A stretch of DNA of 10,171 bases, taken from the NCBI GenBank assembly GCA_034666665.1, contig JAXDLK010000260.1, forward strand, positions 1 to 10,171. Reading direction: 5' to 3'. How positions within the stretch are numbered: position 1 is the stretch's first letter; each line of letters starts with the position of its first letter. Both the position numbers and the translations under genes were made by a program. Shown in pieces: positions 1 to 7,215 of this stretch. The notes beneath the pieces are model-generated. The model was not told the origin of the DNA, made no database searches, and worked only from the letters and a program-made list of their open reading frames with translations. Source of the DNA: JAXDLK01 sp034666665. Lineage in GTDB: Bacteria > Desulfobacterota > Binatia > JACPRU01.

Positions 1-689
1 AGCAGGCGAACACCAGCGAGGGCGCGATGTACGCGTTCCAGGGAGTCGCCAACCTGGTGCCCATGGACGGTGTCTTCGTGAACGTCGGCGCCGCGGACTT
101 CCTGGTGAAGCGGGCGGGAGCGATCGCGCGTGCACGTACGACCAACGATCAGCTCAGCATCACGAACACGGTCGCGCTCTCGGACGGGTCGCGGATCGGA
201 GGCAGGAGGATCGATCCCACGAAGCTCGGCACCGACGCCGACGACAACCCGATCACCGTGCTCGGCTTCGTCAGCGACTTCAACCTGGTGAACGTCAACG
301 GCGACGTCAGCATCGCGACGGGCAAGCCGCGCTGGCCGCTGCAGGCGTGGGCCGACTACGTGAACAACACGGACGCGAACGTCAGCGAAGACACCGGGTA
401 CCAGATCGGCGCCGGGATCGGCGGGAAGAAGGACCCCGGCGACGTGAACTTCAGCTACGCCTGGCAGCACCTGGAAACCGACGCCGTGGTCTCCGCCTTC
501 AGCGACAGCGATTACGCGCGGGACGGCGGCACGAACGGCGAGGGACACATCCTGCAGCTGAACTACGTGCCGCTGAAGAACCTCACTCTCACGAGCACGG
601 CATGGATCGTGGATCCGATCGTCGACGTCGAGGGTCGCAGCAAGGAGACGGACTACCGCTGGCAGGTGGATCTGATCGCGAAGTTCTGA
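1..689 (+). CDS. Putative outer-membrane porin, C-terminal part (5' end outside window)
   Basis: The frame is open at the left edge, with its first complete codon at base 3, so only the last 228 residues are visible; the Met at base 27 is internal, not a start. The visible part alternates short polar and hydrophobic stretches, as beta-barrel strands do. It contains a segment around PLQAWADYVNN, a GKKDPGD loop and an AFSDSDY motif that I associate with the 'putative porin' family (Pfam Putative_porin type). The last residue is Phe (LIAKF), the usual signal for barrel assembly by the BAM machinery. It should form a diffusion channel in the outer membrane. Lying 79 bases upstream of pstS on the same strand, it may serve phosphate or phosphoester entry, but substrate specificity is inferred only from context. 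A phosphate-selective OprO/OprP-type porin is an alternative family assignment. Confidence 0.75.
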   Translation, partial: QANTSEGAMYAFQGVANLVPMDGVFVNVGAADFLVKRAGAIARARTTNDQLSITNTVALSDGSRIGGRRIDPTKLGTDADDNPITVLGFVSDFNLVNVNGDVSIATGKPRWPLQAWADYVNNTDANVSEDTGYQIGAGIGGKKDPGDVNFSYAWQHLETDAVVSAFSDSDYARDGGTNGEGHILQLNYVPLKNLTLTSTAWIVDPIVDVEGRSKETDYRWQVDLIAKF

Positions 690-706
690 CGGCCGCGAAA
701 TCCACA

Positions 707-750
707 CGTCAACTCGCGTTCACGAACTCGTAACAATCATGCCGTAGCAT
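707..750 (+). promoter_or_regulatory. Candidate Pho box and -10 element upstream of pstS
   Basis: Three half-sites resembling the PhoB core TGTCA recur with exact 11-base spacing: CGTCA at 707, GTTCA at 718 and CGTAA at 729. They match the core at 4, 3 and 3 of 5 bases. A weak -10-like TAGCAT starts at 745, 16 bases after the third half-site, which is the distance I recall for the E. coli phoA promoter. Against it, the half-sites are degenerate, and transcription starting from that -10 would begin near 757, inside the ribosome binding site. An alternative -10, AACAAT at 732-737, would allow a longer leader. Position ahead of pstS is right for PhoB control, but this is a candidate only. Confidence 0.3.
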
Positions 751-755
751 TCGGC

Positions 756-761
756 AGGAGG
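756..761 (+). promoter_or_regulatory. Strong ribosome binding site of pstS
   Basis: AGGAGG lies 7 bases before the ATG at 769. It is the best Shine-Dalgarno match of the plus-strand block and fixes the pstS start. It fits the high expression expected of a periplasmic binding protein relative to the membrane subunits, whose starts have weak or no such sites. Confidence 0.75.
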
Positions 762-768
762 TCGTTTC

Positions 769-1749
769 ATGAAGTCCACGCACGCCTGGGTTGCCGCAGC
801 GGTGACCATCACCCTCACGGCCGTAGGCCGTACCTGGGGGGACGCTTCGGTTCCCGAGGTGGATCCCAGCATCCCGCCGTATTCGCAGGTGAGCGGGGTC
901 TCCGGCAGTCTCTCGAGCGTCGGCTCGGACACGCTGAACAACCTGATGACGTTCTGGGCCGAGAAGTTCGGAAAATTCTATCCGAACGTGAAGGTCCAGG
1001 TGGAAGGAAAGGGATCGAGCACCGCGCCGCCCGCGTTGATCTCCGGAACCGCACAGCTCGGGCCGATGTCGCGGGCGATGAAGAACACCGAGGTCGACGA
1101 GTTCGAGCGGAAGTACGGCTATCAGCCGACGCAGGTGAAGGCGGCGGTCGACGCGCTCGCGGTGTTCGTCAACAAGGACAACCCGATCAAGTGCCTGAGC
1201 CTCGAAGAGGTGGACGCGATGTTCTCGAAGTCGCGTCGGCGCGGCCATCCCGAGGTCGAGACCTGGGGGGACCTCGGGCTCGCCGGCGACTGGAAGGACC
1301 GGCCGATCAGTCTCTACGGCCGCAACTCCGCGTCGGGAACGTACGGGTTCTTCAAGGAGCACACGCTCCAGAACGGCGACTACAAGGACTCGGTGAAGGA
1401 GCAGCCCGGGTCCGCGTCCGTCGTCCAGGGCGTGACGGTCGACCGCTACGGCGCCGGTTACAGCGGCGTCGGTTACGTGACCCCCGGCGTTCGCGCCGTC
1501 CAGCTCGCGACGAAGAAGGGCGGGGAGTGCGAGGAGGCCTCGGCGGCGAACGCGTACTCGGGGAAATATCCCCTCGCGCGTTTTCTCTACATTTACGTGA
1601 ACAAGCCTTCGAGCGAGGCGATCGATCCTCTGGTCGGAGAGTTCCTGAAGCTCGTGCTGTCGAAGGAGGGACAGGAGGCGGTAGTGAAGGACGGGTACTA
1701 CCCGCTACCGGCGTCGATCGACCAAGAGGAGCGGAAGAAGCTCGGCTGA
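769..1749 (+). CDS. pstS: Phosphate ABC transporter, periplasmic phosphate-binding protein PstS
   Basis: PstS captures inorganic phosphate in the periplasm and delivers it to the PstC/PstA channel. The 326-residue product starts with a basic and hydrophobic stretch (residues 1-20) typical of a Sec signal peptide, with cleavage likely around residues 24-27. There is no lipobox Cys, so it should be soluble and not a lipoprotein. Family motifs are GSDT (52-55), GKGSSTAP (80-87), GPMSR (98-102) and GRNSASGT (184-191), which line the phosphate site in this class II binding-protein fold, and GYYPLP near the C-terminus (309-314). Two cysteines (142 and 254) could form a disulfide after export. The start is supported by AGGAGG at 756-761. 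It heads the pst operon, with pstC 7 bases downstream, and is the most likely direct target of PhoB. Length is normal for the family. Confidence 0.95.
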   Translation: MKSTHAWVAAAVTITLTAVGRTWGDASVPEVDPSIPPYSQVSGVSGSLSSVGSDTLNNLMTFWAEKFGKFYPNVKVQVEGKGSSTAPPALISGTAQLGPMSRAMKNTEVDEFERKYGYQPTQVKAAVDALAVFVNKDNPIKCLSLEEVDAMFSKSRRRGHPEVETWGDLGLAGDWKDRPISLYGRNSASGTYGFFKEHTLQNGDYKDSVKEQPGSASVVQGVTVDRYGAGYSGVGYVTPGVRAVQLATKKGGECEEASAANAYSGKYPLARFLYIYVNKPSSEAIDPLVGEFLKLVLSKEGQEAVVKDGYYPLPASIDQEERKKLG

Positions 1750-1756
1750 TGCGCCG

Positions 1757-4015
1757 ATGAGCGATCACGCGGCCGGTGCACTCGGCGACGTCGAGGTTTC
1801 GCCGACGTCGCCGCCGGCGACCGTTTGGAGTAGCCGATTCGCGCGCCGCCGTGCCGTCGACCATGTCGCTCGCCTGGTGGTCTCCACCGGCGGGATCGTC
1901 GTGGTGGTGGCGATCCTCGCGATCCTGCTGGTGACCGGCTCCGAAGCCTATCCGTTGTTCCTCCCGCCACGGATCGCGTCCCTGCCTGCGGTCCCGGCTC
2001 CTGCCGCCTCCCGCGCGATGGCCGTCGTCGCCGACGATTACCGCGAAGTCGCGGCGGTCGTGACCGGGTCGGGAATCGAGTACGTCTCGCTCGCTACCGG
2101 CGGGAGAGTCGCGGCGCCGGGCGTGGATCTCGGCGGCGCCACGGTGACCGCGGTGTCGCGCCTCGGCCGGGAAGAAGGCGTTCTCGCTCTTTCCGACGGA
2201 CGGGCGATTCCCGTGACGCTCGGGTTCGACGTCGAGCGCGAATCCGGCACGCGCGTGGTGGTGCCGGCGCTCCGCGTTTCCGCGCCGGTCGTGATCGATG
2301 CCGCGGGGCGGGCGCTCACGCGGATCGCGTACGCCGCGCTCGAGGACGGGTCGGTGACGGCCGCCACGGTGGGTCCGCGCGAGCTCGCGATCGTGCGCGC
2401 CACCATCACCCCGGCACTGATCGGCTCCGGCGAGCGGAGCGAGCATCGAGCGGCGATCACCCTCGCGACGCGCGGATCGATCACGTCCCTCGCCGCAGAC
2501 CGGCGGGGCGACTCCGTGCTCGTCGGCACCGACGCCGGCGAGGTCGCGTGGGTGAATCTGCGCGGCAGCGAACCGGCGGTCGGCGCGATCGTCCAGGCGT
2601 CTCCGGCGTCGATCACGTCGCTCGGCCTTCTCATCGGCGATTGGACGTTCGTGGTGGGAGACGAGAAGGGTGGCGTCGCCTCCTGGCAGTTGCTCGACAC
2701 CGGCGATGGTCGCTTCGGTCCCGTCCGTATCCACGAGTTCGAGGGTCATGCCGCTCCGGTCCGTCTGTTCACCGCATCGCTCCGCAACAAGGGTTTTTGG
2801 ACGGGAGCCACCGACGGATCGCTCCGCTTCCACTACGGTACGACGGGAGCCACCCTGGCGGCCGTCGACGCGGGCGAACCCGATCTCCGAGCGCTCGAGC
2901 TCGCACCGAAGAGCAATGGTCTCCTTGCGTGCTCCGCGTCCGGCCGGCTGCTCTCTTGGGAGATCCACGCGCCCCATCCGGAGGTGAGCTGGGGGGCGCT
3001 CTTCGGCAAGGTCTGGTACGAGGGCTATCCGGGTCCCGCTCACGTCTGGCAATCGACCGGCGGTACCGACGACTTCGAGGCAAAGCTCGGCCTGACGCCG
3101 CTGATCTACGGAACGCTGAAGGGAACATTCTACGCGTTGGTCTTCGCGATTCCGATCGCGCTTCTCTCGGCGCTGTACGCCTCGCAGTTCATGCACCCGA
3201 CGCTCAAGGCGGTCGTCAAGCCGACGGTCGAGGTGATGGCCGCGTTGCCGACGGTCGTCCTCGGCTTCATCGCCGGTCTCTGGCTCGCTCCGACGGTCGA
3301 GCCGATCGTTCCCGGAATCTTCCTCATGCCGCCGACGGTCGCGATGCTCATCCTGCTCGCTCTCGCCGCCTATCGGGCGTTGCCGATCGGTTTTCGGCTG
3401 CGGATTCGCGCCGGCACGGAGATCTTCGTGCTGATCCCGATCGTGGTACTCGGCGGCTGGCTGGCGATCGAGCTCGGCCGAGGCGTCGAGACGTGGTTGC
3501 TCGGGGGCGACTATCGTACCTGGCTCGCGAGCACGCTCGGGCTGACCTACGATCAGCGGAACTCGCTGGTCGTCGGTCTCGCCATGGGCTTCGCCGTGAT
3601 CCCGATCATCTTCACGATCGCCGAGGATTCGTTGGCAAACGTGCCGCCGCATCTGACGGCCGGCTCCCTCGCTCTCGGCGCCACTCGTTGGCAGACGGCG
3701 GTCCGCGTGATTCTGCCGAGCGCCAGTCCCGGGATCTTCTCCGCGGTGATGATCGGCTTTGGCCGCGCCGTCGGTGAGACCATGATCGTCTTGATGGCCA
3801 CCGGCAACACTCCGGTGATGGATCCCTCGATCTTCAACGGCTTCCGTGCACTGTCGGCGAACATCGCCGTCGAGCTTCCGGAGGCACCGGAGGGCGGCAC
3901 CCTCTTCCGCGTACTCTTCCTCGCCGCGCTGATCCTCTTCGTGATGACGTTCGCGGTGAATACCGTCGCCGAGCTCGTGCGGCTCCGGCTCCGCGAGAGG
4001 TACCGCAGCCTGTGA
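1757..4015 (+). CDS. pstC: Phosphate ABC transporter permease PstC, long form with inserted beta-propeller
   Basis: PstC is one of two inner-membrane subunits forming the phosphate channel. At 752 residues it is more than twice E. coli PstC (about 320). A cytoplasmic N-terminus leads into one membrane helix (about 44-66). Then comes a periplasmic region (about 85-405) with seven recurring blade-like strands, each led by Gly, at about 106, 148, 198, 261, 305, 354 and 396 (for example TDGSLRFHY and ASGRLLSWE), suggesting a seven-bladed propeller. The permease core follows (about 447-742), with the EAA coupling loop that contacts PstB at about 623-660 (LALGATRW, ILPSASPG). The core also has an extra hydrophobic segment at about 555-573. 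Similar long PstC proteins are known, for instance in Pseudomonas. No clear Shine-Dalgarno precedes the ATG, and coupling to pstS is likely. Its stop overlaps the pstA start. Confidence 0.92.
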   Translation: MSDHAAGALGDVEVSPTSPPATVWSSRFARRRAVDHVARLVVSTGGIVVVVAILAILLVTGSEAYPLFLPPRIASLPAVPAPAASRAMAVVADDYREVAAVVTGSGIEYVSLATGGRVAAPGVDLGGATVTAVSRLGREEGVLALSDGRAIPVTLGFDVERESGTRVVVPALRVSAPVVIDAAGRALTRIAYAALEDGSVTAATVGPRELAIVRATITPALIGSGERSEHRAAITLATRGSITSLAADRRGDSVLVGTDAGEVAWVNLRGSEPAVGAIVQASPASITSLGLLIGDWTFVVGDEKGGVASWQLLDTGDGRFGPVRIHEFEGHAAPVRLFTASLRNKGFWTGATDGSLRFHYGTTGATLAAVDAGEPDLRALELAPKSNGLLACSASGRLLSWEIHAPHPEVSWGALFGKVWYEGYPGPAHVWQSTGGTDDFEAKLGLTPLIYGTLKGTFYALVFAIPIALLSALYASQFMHPTLKAVVKPTVEVMAALPTVVLGFIAGLWLAPTVEPIVPGIFLMPPTVAMLILLALAAYRALPIGFRLRIRAGTEIFVLIPIVVLGGWLAIELGRGVETWLLGGDYRTWLASTLGLTYDQRNSLVVGLAMGFAVIPIIFTIAEDSLANVPPHLTAGSLALGATRWQTAVRVILPSASPGIFSAVMIGFGRAVGETMIVLMATGNTPVMDPSIFNGFRALSANIAVELPEAPEGGTLFRVLFLAALILFVMTFAVNTVAELVRLRLRERYRSL

Positions 4016-5628
4016 AGAGCCTGTGGAAGAGCGGCGATCCGTTCGTCTGGCTCTCCGGCGGTGCGCTCGCCCTGAGCTTGCTGATGGTCGCCGGGCTGAT
4101 CGGCCTCGTGCTGCGCAACGGCTTCGGATACTTCTGGCCGGGCGACCTCGTCGAGCTCGGGCTCCGCAGTGGCCGCGTCGTGCTCGGCGAGATCGTCGAG
4201 CGCCAGGCGATTCCGGACCCCGGCGCGGCGGTCGGTGAGCGTGTGCGCTACCGCGTGCAAGTGAAACAGGGAAACCGTGACGCCTACGGCGCCGACTTCC
4301 TGTGGATCGACGAGGACGACGTCGTCCGGCAGCGGCAGCCCGCGGACGCCGTGGTCATCGAGCGGCGAGAGTGGGGCAACGCGTACGGGTTCGTGACCGC
4401 AGTCAAGGAAGGCGACGAGACGGTGGCGCGCGGCGCCGACGCGTGGCGGGCACTTCACTCCCGGCTGCCCGAGACCACGCGGCTCACTCAGGAGATCCGC
4501 GACGTCGAGACCGGAACGATCGGTGCCATCAGCTACGAGCAGGAGCGGATCCGAGTCCAGCTGCGCGGACTCCAGCGACGGAACGTCCTCGACCCGGAGA
4601 AGGTGCGGGTGCTCGAGGATCGCGCGCGCGAGCTCCAGGCCGCGTACGATCAGGAGCTGGCGCGGCTCGCGCTCCTGCGGGCGCGCCTCACCGGCGCCGC
4701 CATCCTCGCCGTGGCGGGGGCGGGGGAAAGGGTCGTGCCCCTGGAGCAGATCGTGCGGGCGGAGCGCCCGAACGAGATGGACATCGGCGAGAAACTCGCC
4801 GTCTACCTGTCGAAGGTCTGGGAGTTCGTCTCCGCGAATCCGCGCGAGTCGAACACCGAGGGCGGCGTGTTCCCGGCGATCTTCGGTACCGTCATGATGG
4901 TGGTGGTGATGAGCATCTTGGTCGTCCCGCTCGGGGTCCTCGCCGCGTTCTACCTGCGCGAGTATGCGCGGCAGGGCGCGTTCGTCAGCGCCGTCCGGAT
5001 CGCGGTGAACAACCTGGCAGGCGTCCCGTCGATCGTCTTCGGCGTCTTCGGCGTCGGCTTCTTCATTTACACGATCGGCGGAAGCATCGACCGCTTCTTC
5101 TACGCCGACGCGCTGCCCACGCCCACGTTCGGCACGGGCGGAATTCTCTGGGCATCACTCACGCTCGCGCTGCTGACGGTCCCGGTCGTGATCGTCGCCA
5201 CCGAGGAAGGGCTCGCGGCGGTGCCGCGCGGCGCGCGCGAGGCGTCGCTCGCGCTCGGCGCCACCAAGTTCGAGACCATGTGGCGAGTCGTGCTTCCTGC
5301 CGTGCTGCCGTCGATCCTCACGGGGCTGATCCTGGCGATGGCGCGCGCGGCGGGGGAGGTCGCGCCGCTGATGCTGACCGGCGTGGTCAAGTTGGCGCCG
5401 GCGCTCCCGCTCGACGGCTTCGCCCCGTTTCTCCATCTCGACCGGAAATTCATGCACCTCGGCTTCCACATCTACGACGTCGGTTTCCAGTCGCCGAACG
5501 TCGATGCCGCCCGTCCGATGGTCTACAACACGACCTTGCTGCTGCTGCTGATCGTGCTCGCCCTCAACCTGACGGCGATCGTGCTCCGCAACCGCCTGAA
5601 GAGGCGCCTCACCGTGTCGGCCGTGTGA
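4012..5628 (+). CDS. pstA: Phosphate ABC transporter permease PstA, long form with inserted periplasmic domain
   Basis: PstA pairs with PstC to form the inner-membrane phosphate channel. At 538 residues it is much longer than E. coli PstA (about 296). After a membrane helix (about 12-34) come a compact beta-rich segment (about 52-135) and a highly charged helical region (about 142-227). The latter breaks at NVLDPEK (191-197), as expected of an antiparallel helical hairpin. The permease core runs from about 287 to 525, with the EAA loop at about 398-435 (EEGLAAVPRGARE, LALGATKF), where PstB docks. The start is GTG inside a GTGA overlap with the pstC stop, so translation is probably coupled and a 1:1 ratio favoured. 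The insert shows no catalytic motif I recognise. Family assignment is firm from the core and the operon position; the role of the insert is unknown. Confidence 0.93.
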   Translation: MKSLWKSGDPFVWLSGGALALSLLMVAGLIGLVLRNGFGYFWPGDLVELGLRSGRVVLGEIVERQAIPDPGAAVGERVRYRVQVKQGNRDAYGADFLWIDEDDVVRQRQPADAVVIERREWGNAYGFVTAVKEGDETVARGADAWRALHSRLPETTRLTQEIRDVETGTIGAISYEQERIRVQLRGLQRRNVLDPEKVRVLEDRARELQAAYDQELARLALLRARLTGAAILAVAGAGERVVPLEQIVRAERPNEMDIGEKLAVYLSKVWEFVSANPRESNTEGGVFPAIFGTVMMVVVMSILVVPLGVLAAFYLREYARQGAFVSAVRIAVNNLAGVPSIVFGVFGVGFFIYTIGGSIDRFFYADALPTPTFGTGGILWASLTLALLTVPVVIVATEEGLAAVPRGAREASLALGATKFETMWRVVLPAVLPSILTGLILAMARAAGEVAPLMLTGVVKLAPALPLDGFAPFLHLDRKFMHLGFHIYDVGFQSPNVDAARPMVYNTTLLLLLIVLALNLTAIVLRNRLKRRLTVSAV

Positions 5629-5632
5629 GGCC

Positions 5633-5639
5633 GAAGGGA
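5633..5639 (+). promoter_or_regulatory. Ribosome binding site choosing the pstB start
   Basis: GAAGGGA ends 6 bases before the ATG at 5646 and lies in the 17-base pstA-pstB gap. It supports 5646 over the in-frame ATG at 5685, whose nearest purine-rich stretch (5665-5671) is about 13 bases away and partly buried in an inverted repeat. Confidence 0.6.
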
Positions 5640-5645
5640 TCCCCA

Positions 5646-6509
5646 ATGGAAACGGCAACCACCGAAAGGAGCCTTTCGCAGCCGATGCGCACGCCGGAGG
5701 TCCCGGCCCGAGGAAGGCAAGTCGGCGAGGCCTCGCCGGTGCCGGCGACCACGCCGGAAACCCTGATCCGCATCCGCGATCTCACGCTCCGCTACGGCGA
5801 CAAGGTGGCGCTCTCGAAGATCGATCTCGACATCGCCAAGCATCGCGTCACCGCCTTCATCGGACCATCGGGCTGCGGCAAGTCGACCCTGATCCGCTGC
5901 TTGAATCGCATGAACGATCTGGTCGACGGCGTCAGCGTCGCGGGCTCGATCTACCTCGGCGACACCGACGTCTACGACTCGCGCACCGACGTCGTCGCAC
6001 TCCGGCGGCGCGTCGGCATGGTCTTCCAGAAGTCGAACCCGTTCCCGAAGTCGATCTACGAGAACGTCGCCTACGGCCTTCGCATCGGCGGGGTCAGGCG
6101 CAAGGCGGTGCTCGACGAGGCCGTCGAGCGGAGCCTGGTCGCGGCTGCGCTCTGGGACGAGGTGCGGGACCGCCTCGGCGATAGTGCACTCTCCTTGTCG
6201 GGGGGCCAGCAGCAGCGTCTCTGCATCGCGCGTGCGGTCGCCGTCGAGCCCGAGGTCGTGCTGATGGACGAGCCATGCTCGGCACTCGACCCGATCGCGA
6301 CCGCGAAGATCGAGTCCTTGATCCACGAGCTTCGCAGCCGCTACACGATCGTCATCGTCACGCACAACATGCAGCAGGCGGCTCGCGTGTCCGATCTGAC
6401 CGCATTTCTCTACCTCGGCCGCTTGATCGAAGTCGCCGAGACGGACCGCATCTTCACGGCGCCGCAAAAGCGCGAGACCGAGGACTACATCACCGGCCGA
6501 TTCGGCTGA
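5646..6509 (+). CDS. pstB: Phosphate ABC transporter ATP-binding protein PstB
   Basis: PstB is the cytoplasmic ATPase that powers phosphate import through PstC/PstA and takes part in signalling to PhoR through PhoU. All ABC ATPase motifs are intact in the 287 residues: Walker A GPSGCGKST (73-81), Q-loop at Gln128 followed by the PstB-typical KSNPFP, signature LSGGQQQR (184-191), Walker B VVLMDEP with catalytic Glu209, D-loop SALD (212-215) and switch His240. E. coli PstB is about 257 residues; the surplus is a Ser/Thr/Pro-rich N-terminal tail of about 38 residues before the first beta strand. I chose 5646 because it has a good ribosome site; 5685 would remove 13 residues. The reading frame stays open far upstream inside pstA, but that is only an overlapping GC-rich frame. 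phoU follows after 16 bases. Confidence 0.95.
   Translation: METATTERSLSQPMRTPEVPARGRQVGEASPVPATTPETLIRIRDLTLRYGDKVALSKIDLDIAKHRVTAFIGPSGCGKSTLIRCLNRMNDLVDGVSVAGSIYLGDTDVYDSRTDVVALRRRVGMVFQKSNPFPKSIYENVAYGLRIGGVRRKAVLDEAVERSLVAAALWDEVRDRLGDSALSLSGGQQQRLCIARAVAVEPEVVLMDEPCSALDPIATAKIESLIHELRSRYTIVIVTHNMQQAARVSDLTAFLYLGRLIEVAETDRIFTAPQKRETEDYITGRFG
5663..5678 (+). repeat. Perfect inverted repeat inside the pstB 5' end
   Basis: CGAAAGG and CCTTTCG flank a central AG, giving a perfect 16-base inverted repeat 17 bases into pstB. In RNA it could form a 6-pair stem with a GAGC tetraloop. It covers the purine-rich stretch that would serve the alternative start at 5685, so it might suppress internal initiation. 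A coincidence in coding sequence is also quite possible. Confidence 0.35.
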
Positions 6510-6525
6510 GTCGGGGAGCATCGCC

Positions 6526-7215
6526 ATGCCGGAGCACACCGATCGTCACTTCGAGCTCGAGCTGCAAAACCTCCAGGAGCTCATCCTCAGGATGGGCGGG
6601 CTCGTGGAGGCGCAGATCTCGCGCGCCATCGATTCGCTCGTCGAGCGGGACTCGGAGCAGGCCCGCGAGGTCATCGCCGGCGATCGCGAGGTCAACCAGC
6701 TCGACATCGCGATCGACGAGCTCTGTTTGAAGCTCCTCGCACTCCATCAACCGGCGGCCGGAGATCTCCGCTTCATCACCACGGGCCTGAAGATCACCAC
6801 CGACCTGGAACGCATCGGCGACCAGGCGGTCAACGTCTGCGAGCGAGCGCTGGAGCTGAACGAGGAGCCGCAGCTGAAGCCGTACATCGACGTGCCGCGG
6901 CTGGCCGCCGAAGCAACGACGATGGTGCGGGAGAGCCTCGACGCGTTCGTTCGTCGGGACACCCAGCTCGCTTCGAACGTGTGTCTCGAGGACGACGTCG
7001 TCGACGCGCTCTACGAGCAGATCTTCCGCGAGCTCCTCTCCTACATGGCGGAGAACCCGCGGACGATCACCCGTGCCACCCGTATCCTGTTCGTCGCGAA
7101 ATACCTCGAGCGCATCGCGGATCACGCGACGAACATCGCCGAAATGGTGATCTTCATGGTCAACGGCAAGATGATCCGGCACGCGCAGAAGCTGCCGCCG
7201 ACGAACGGCAGCTGA
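6526..7215 (+). CDS. phoU: Phosphate signalling regulator PhoU
   Basis: PhoU is a cytoplasmic, membrane-associated regulator that links the transport state of PstSCAB to the histidine kinase PhoR, keeping the Pho regulon off when phosphate is sufficient. The 229-residue product has the expected length and the two repeated three-helix bundles. Each bears the metal-binding type motif: LERIGDQ (94-100, with Glu95 and Asp99) and LERIADH (194-200, with Glu195 and Asp199). No transmembrane helix is present. GGGGAG at 6513-6518 lies 7 bases before the ATG and supports the start. The gene sits between pstB and phoB, and its stop codon overlaps the phoB start by one base (TGATG). This places it physically between transporter and two-component system, as its role suggests. 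A DUF47-type PhoU relative is less likely given the two clear motifs. Confidence 0.95.
   Translation: MPEHTDRHFELELQNLQELILRMGGLVEAQISRAIDSLVERDSEQAREVIAGDREVNQLDIAIDELCLKLLALHQPAAGDLRFITTGLKITTDLERIGDQAVNVCERALELNEEPQLKPYIDVPRLAAEATTMVRESLDAFVRRDTQLASNVCLEDDVVDALYEQIFRELLSYMAENPRTITRATRILFVAKYLERIADHATNIAEMVIFMVNGKMIRHAQKLPPTNGS

Noticed and set aside
1352..3652. A 766-residue open frame on the minus strand opposite pstS and pstC
   Set aside because: It is an Arg/Asp/Glu/His-rich shadow of GC-rich coding sequence, shows no recognisable domain, and lies fully antisense to two firmly identified genes.
4302..5645. Upstream in-frame extension of pstB through pstA giving a 735-residue protein
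   Set aside because: The added part is Arg/Ala/Gly-rich low-complexity sequence in another frame of pstA. The ABC domain starts after the ATG at 5646, which has its own ribosome site.
6981..7214. Upstream in-frame extension of phoB within phoU
   Set aside because: It has shadow-frame composition. The receiver domain begins a few residues after the ATG at 7215, which overlaps the phoU stop in the usual way.
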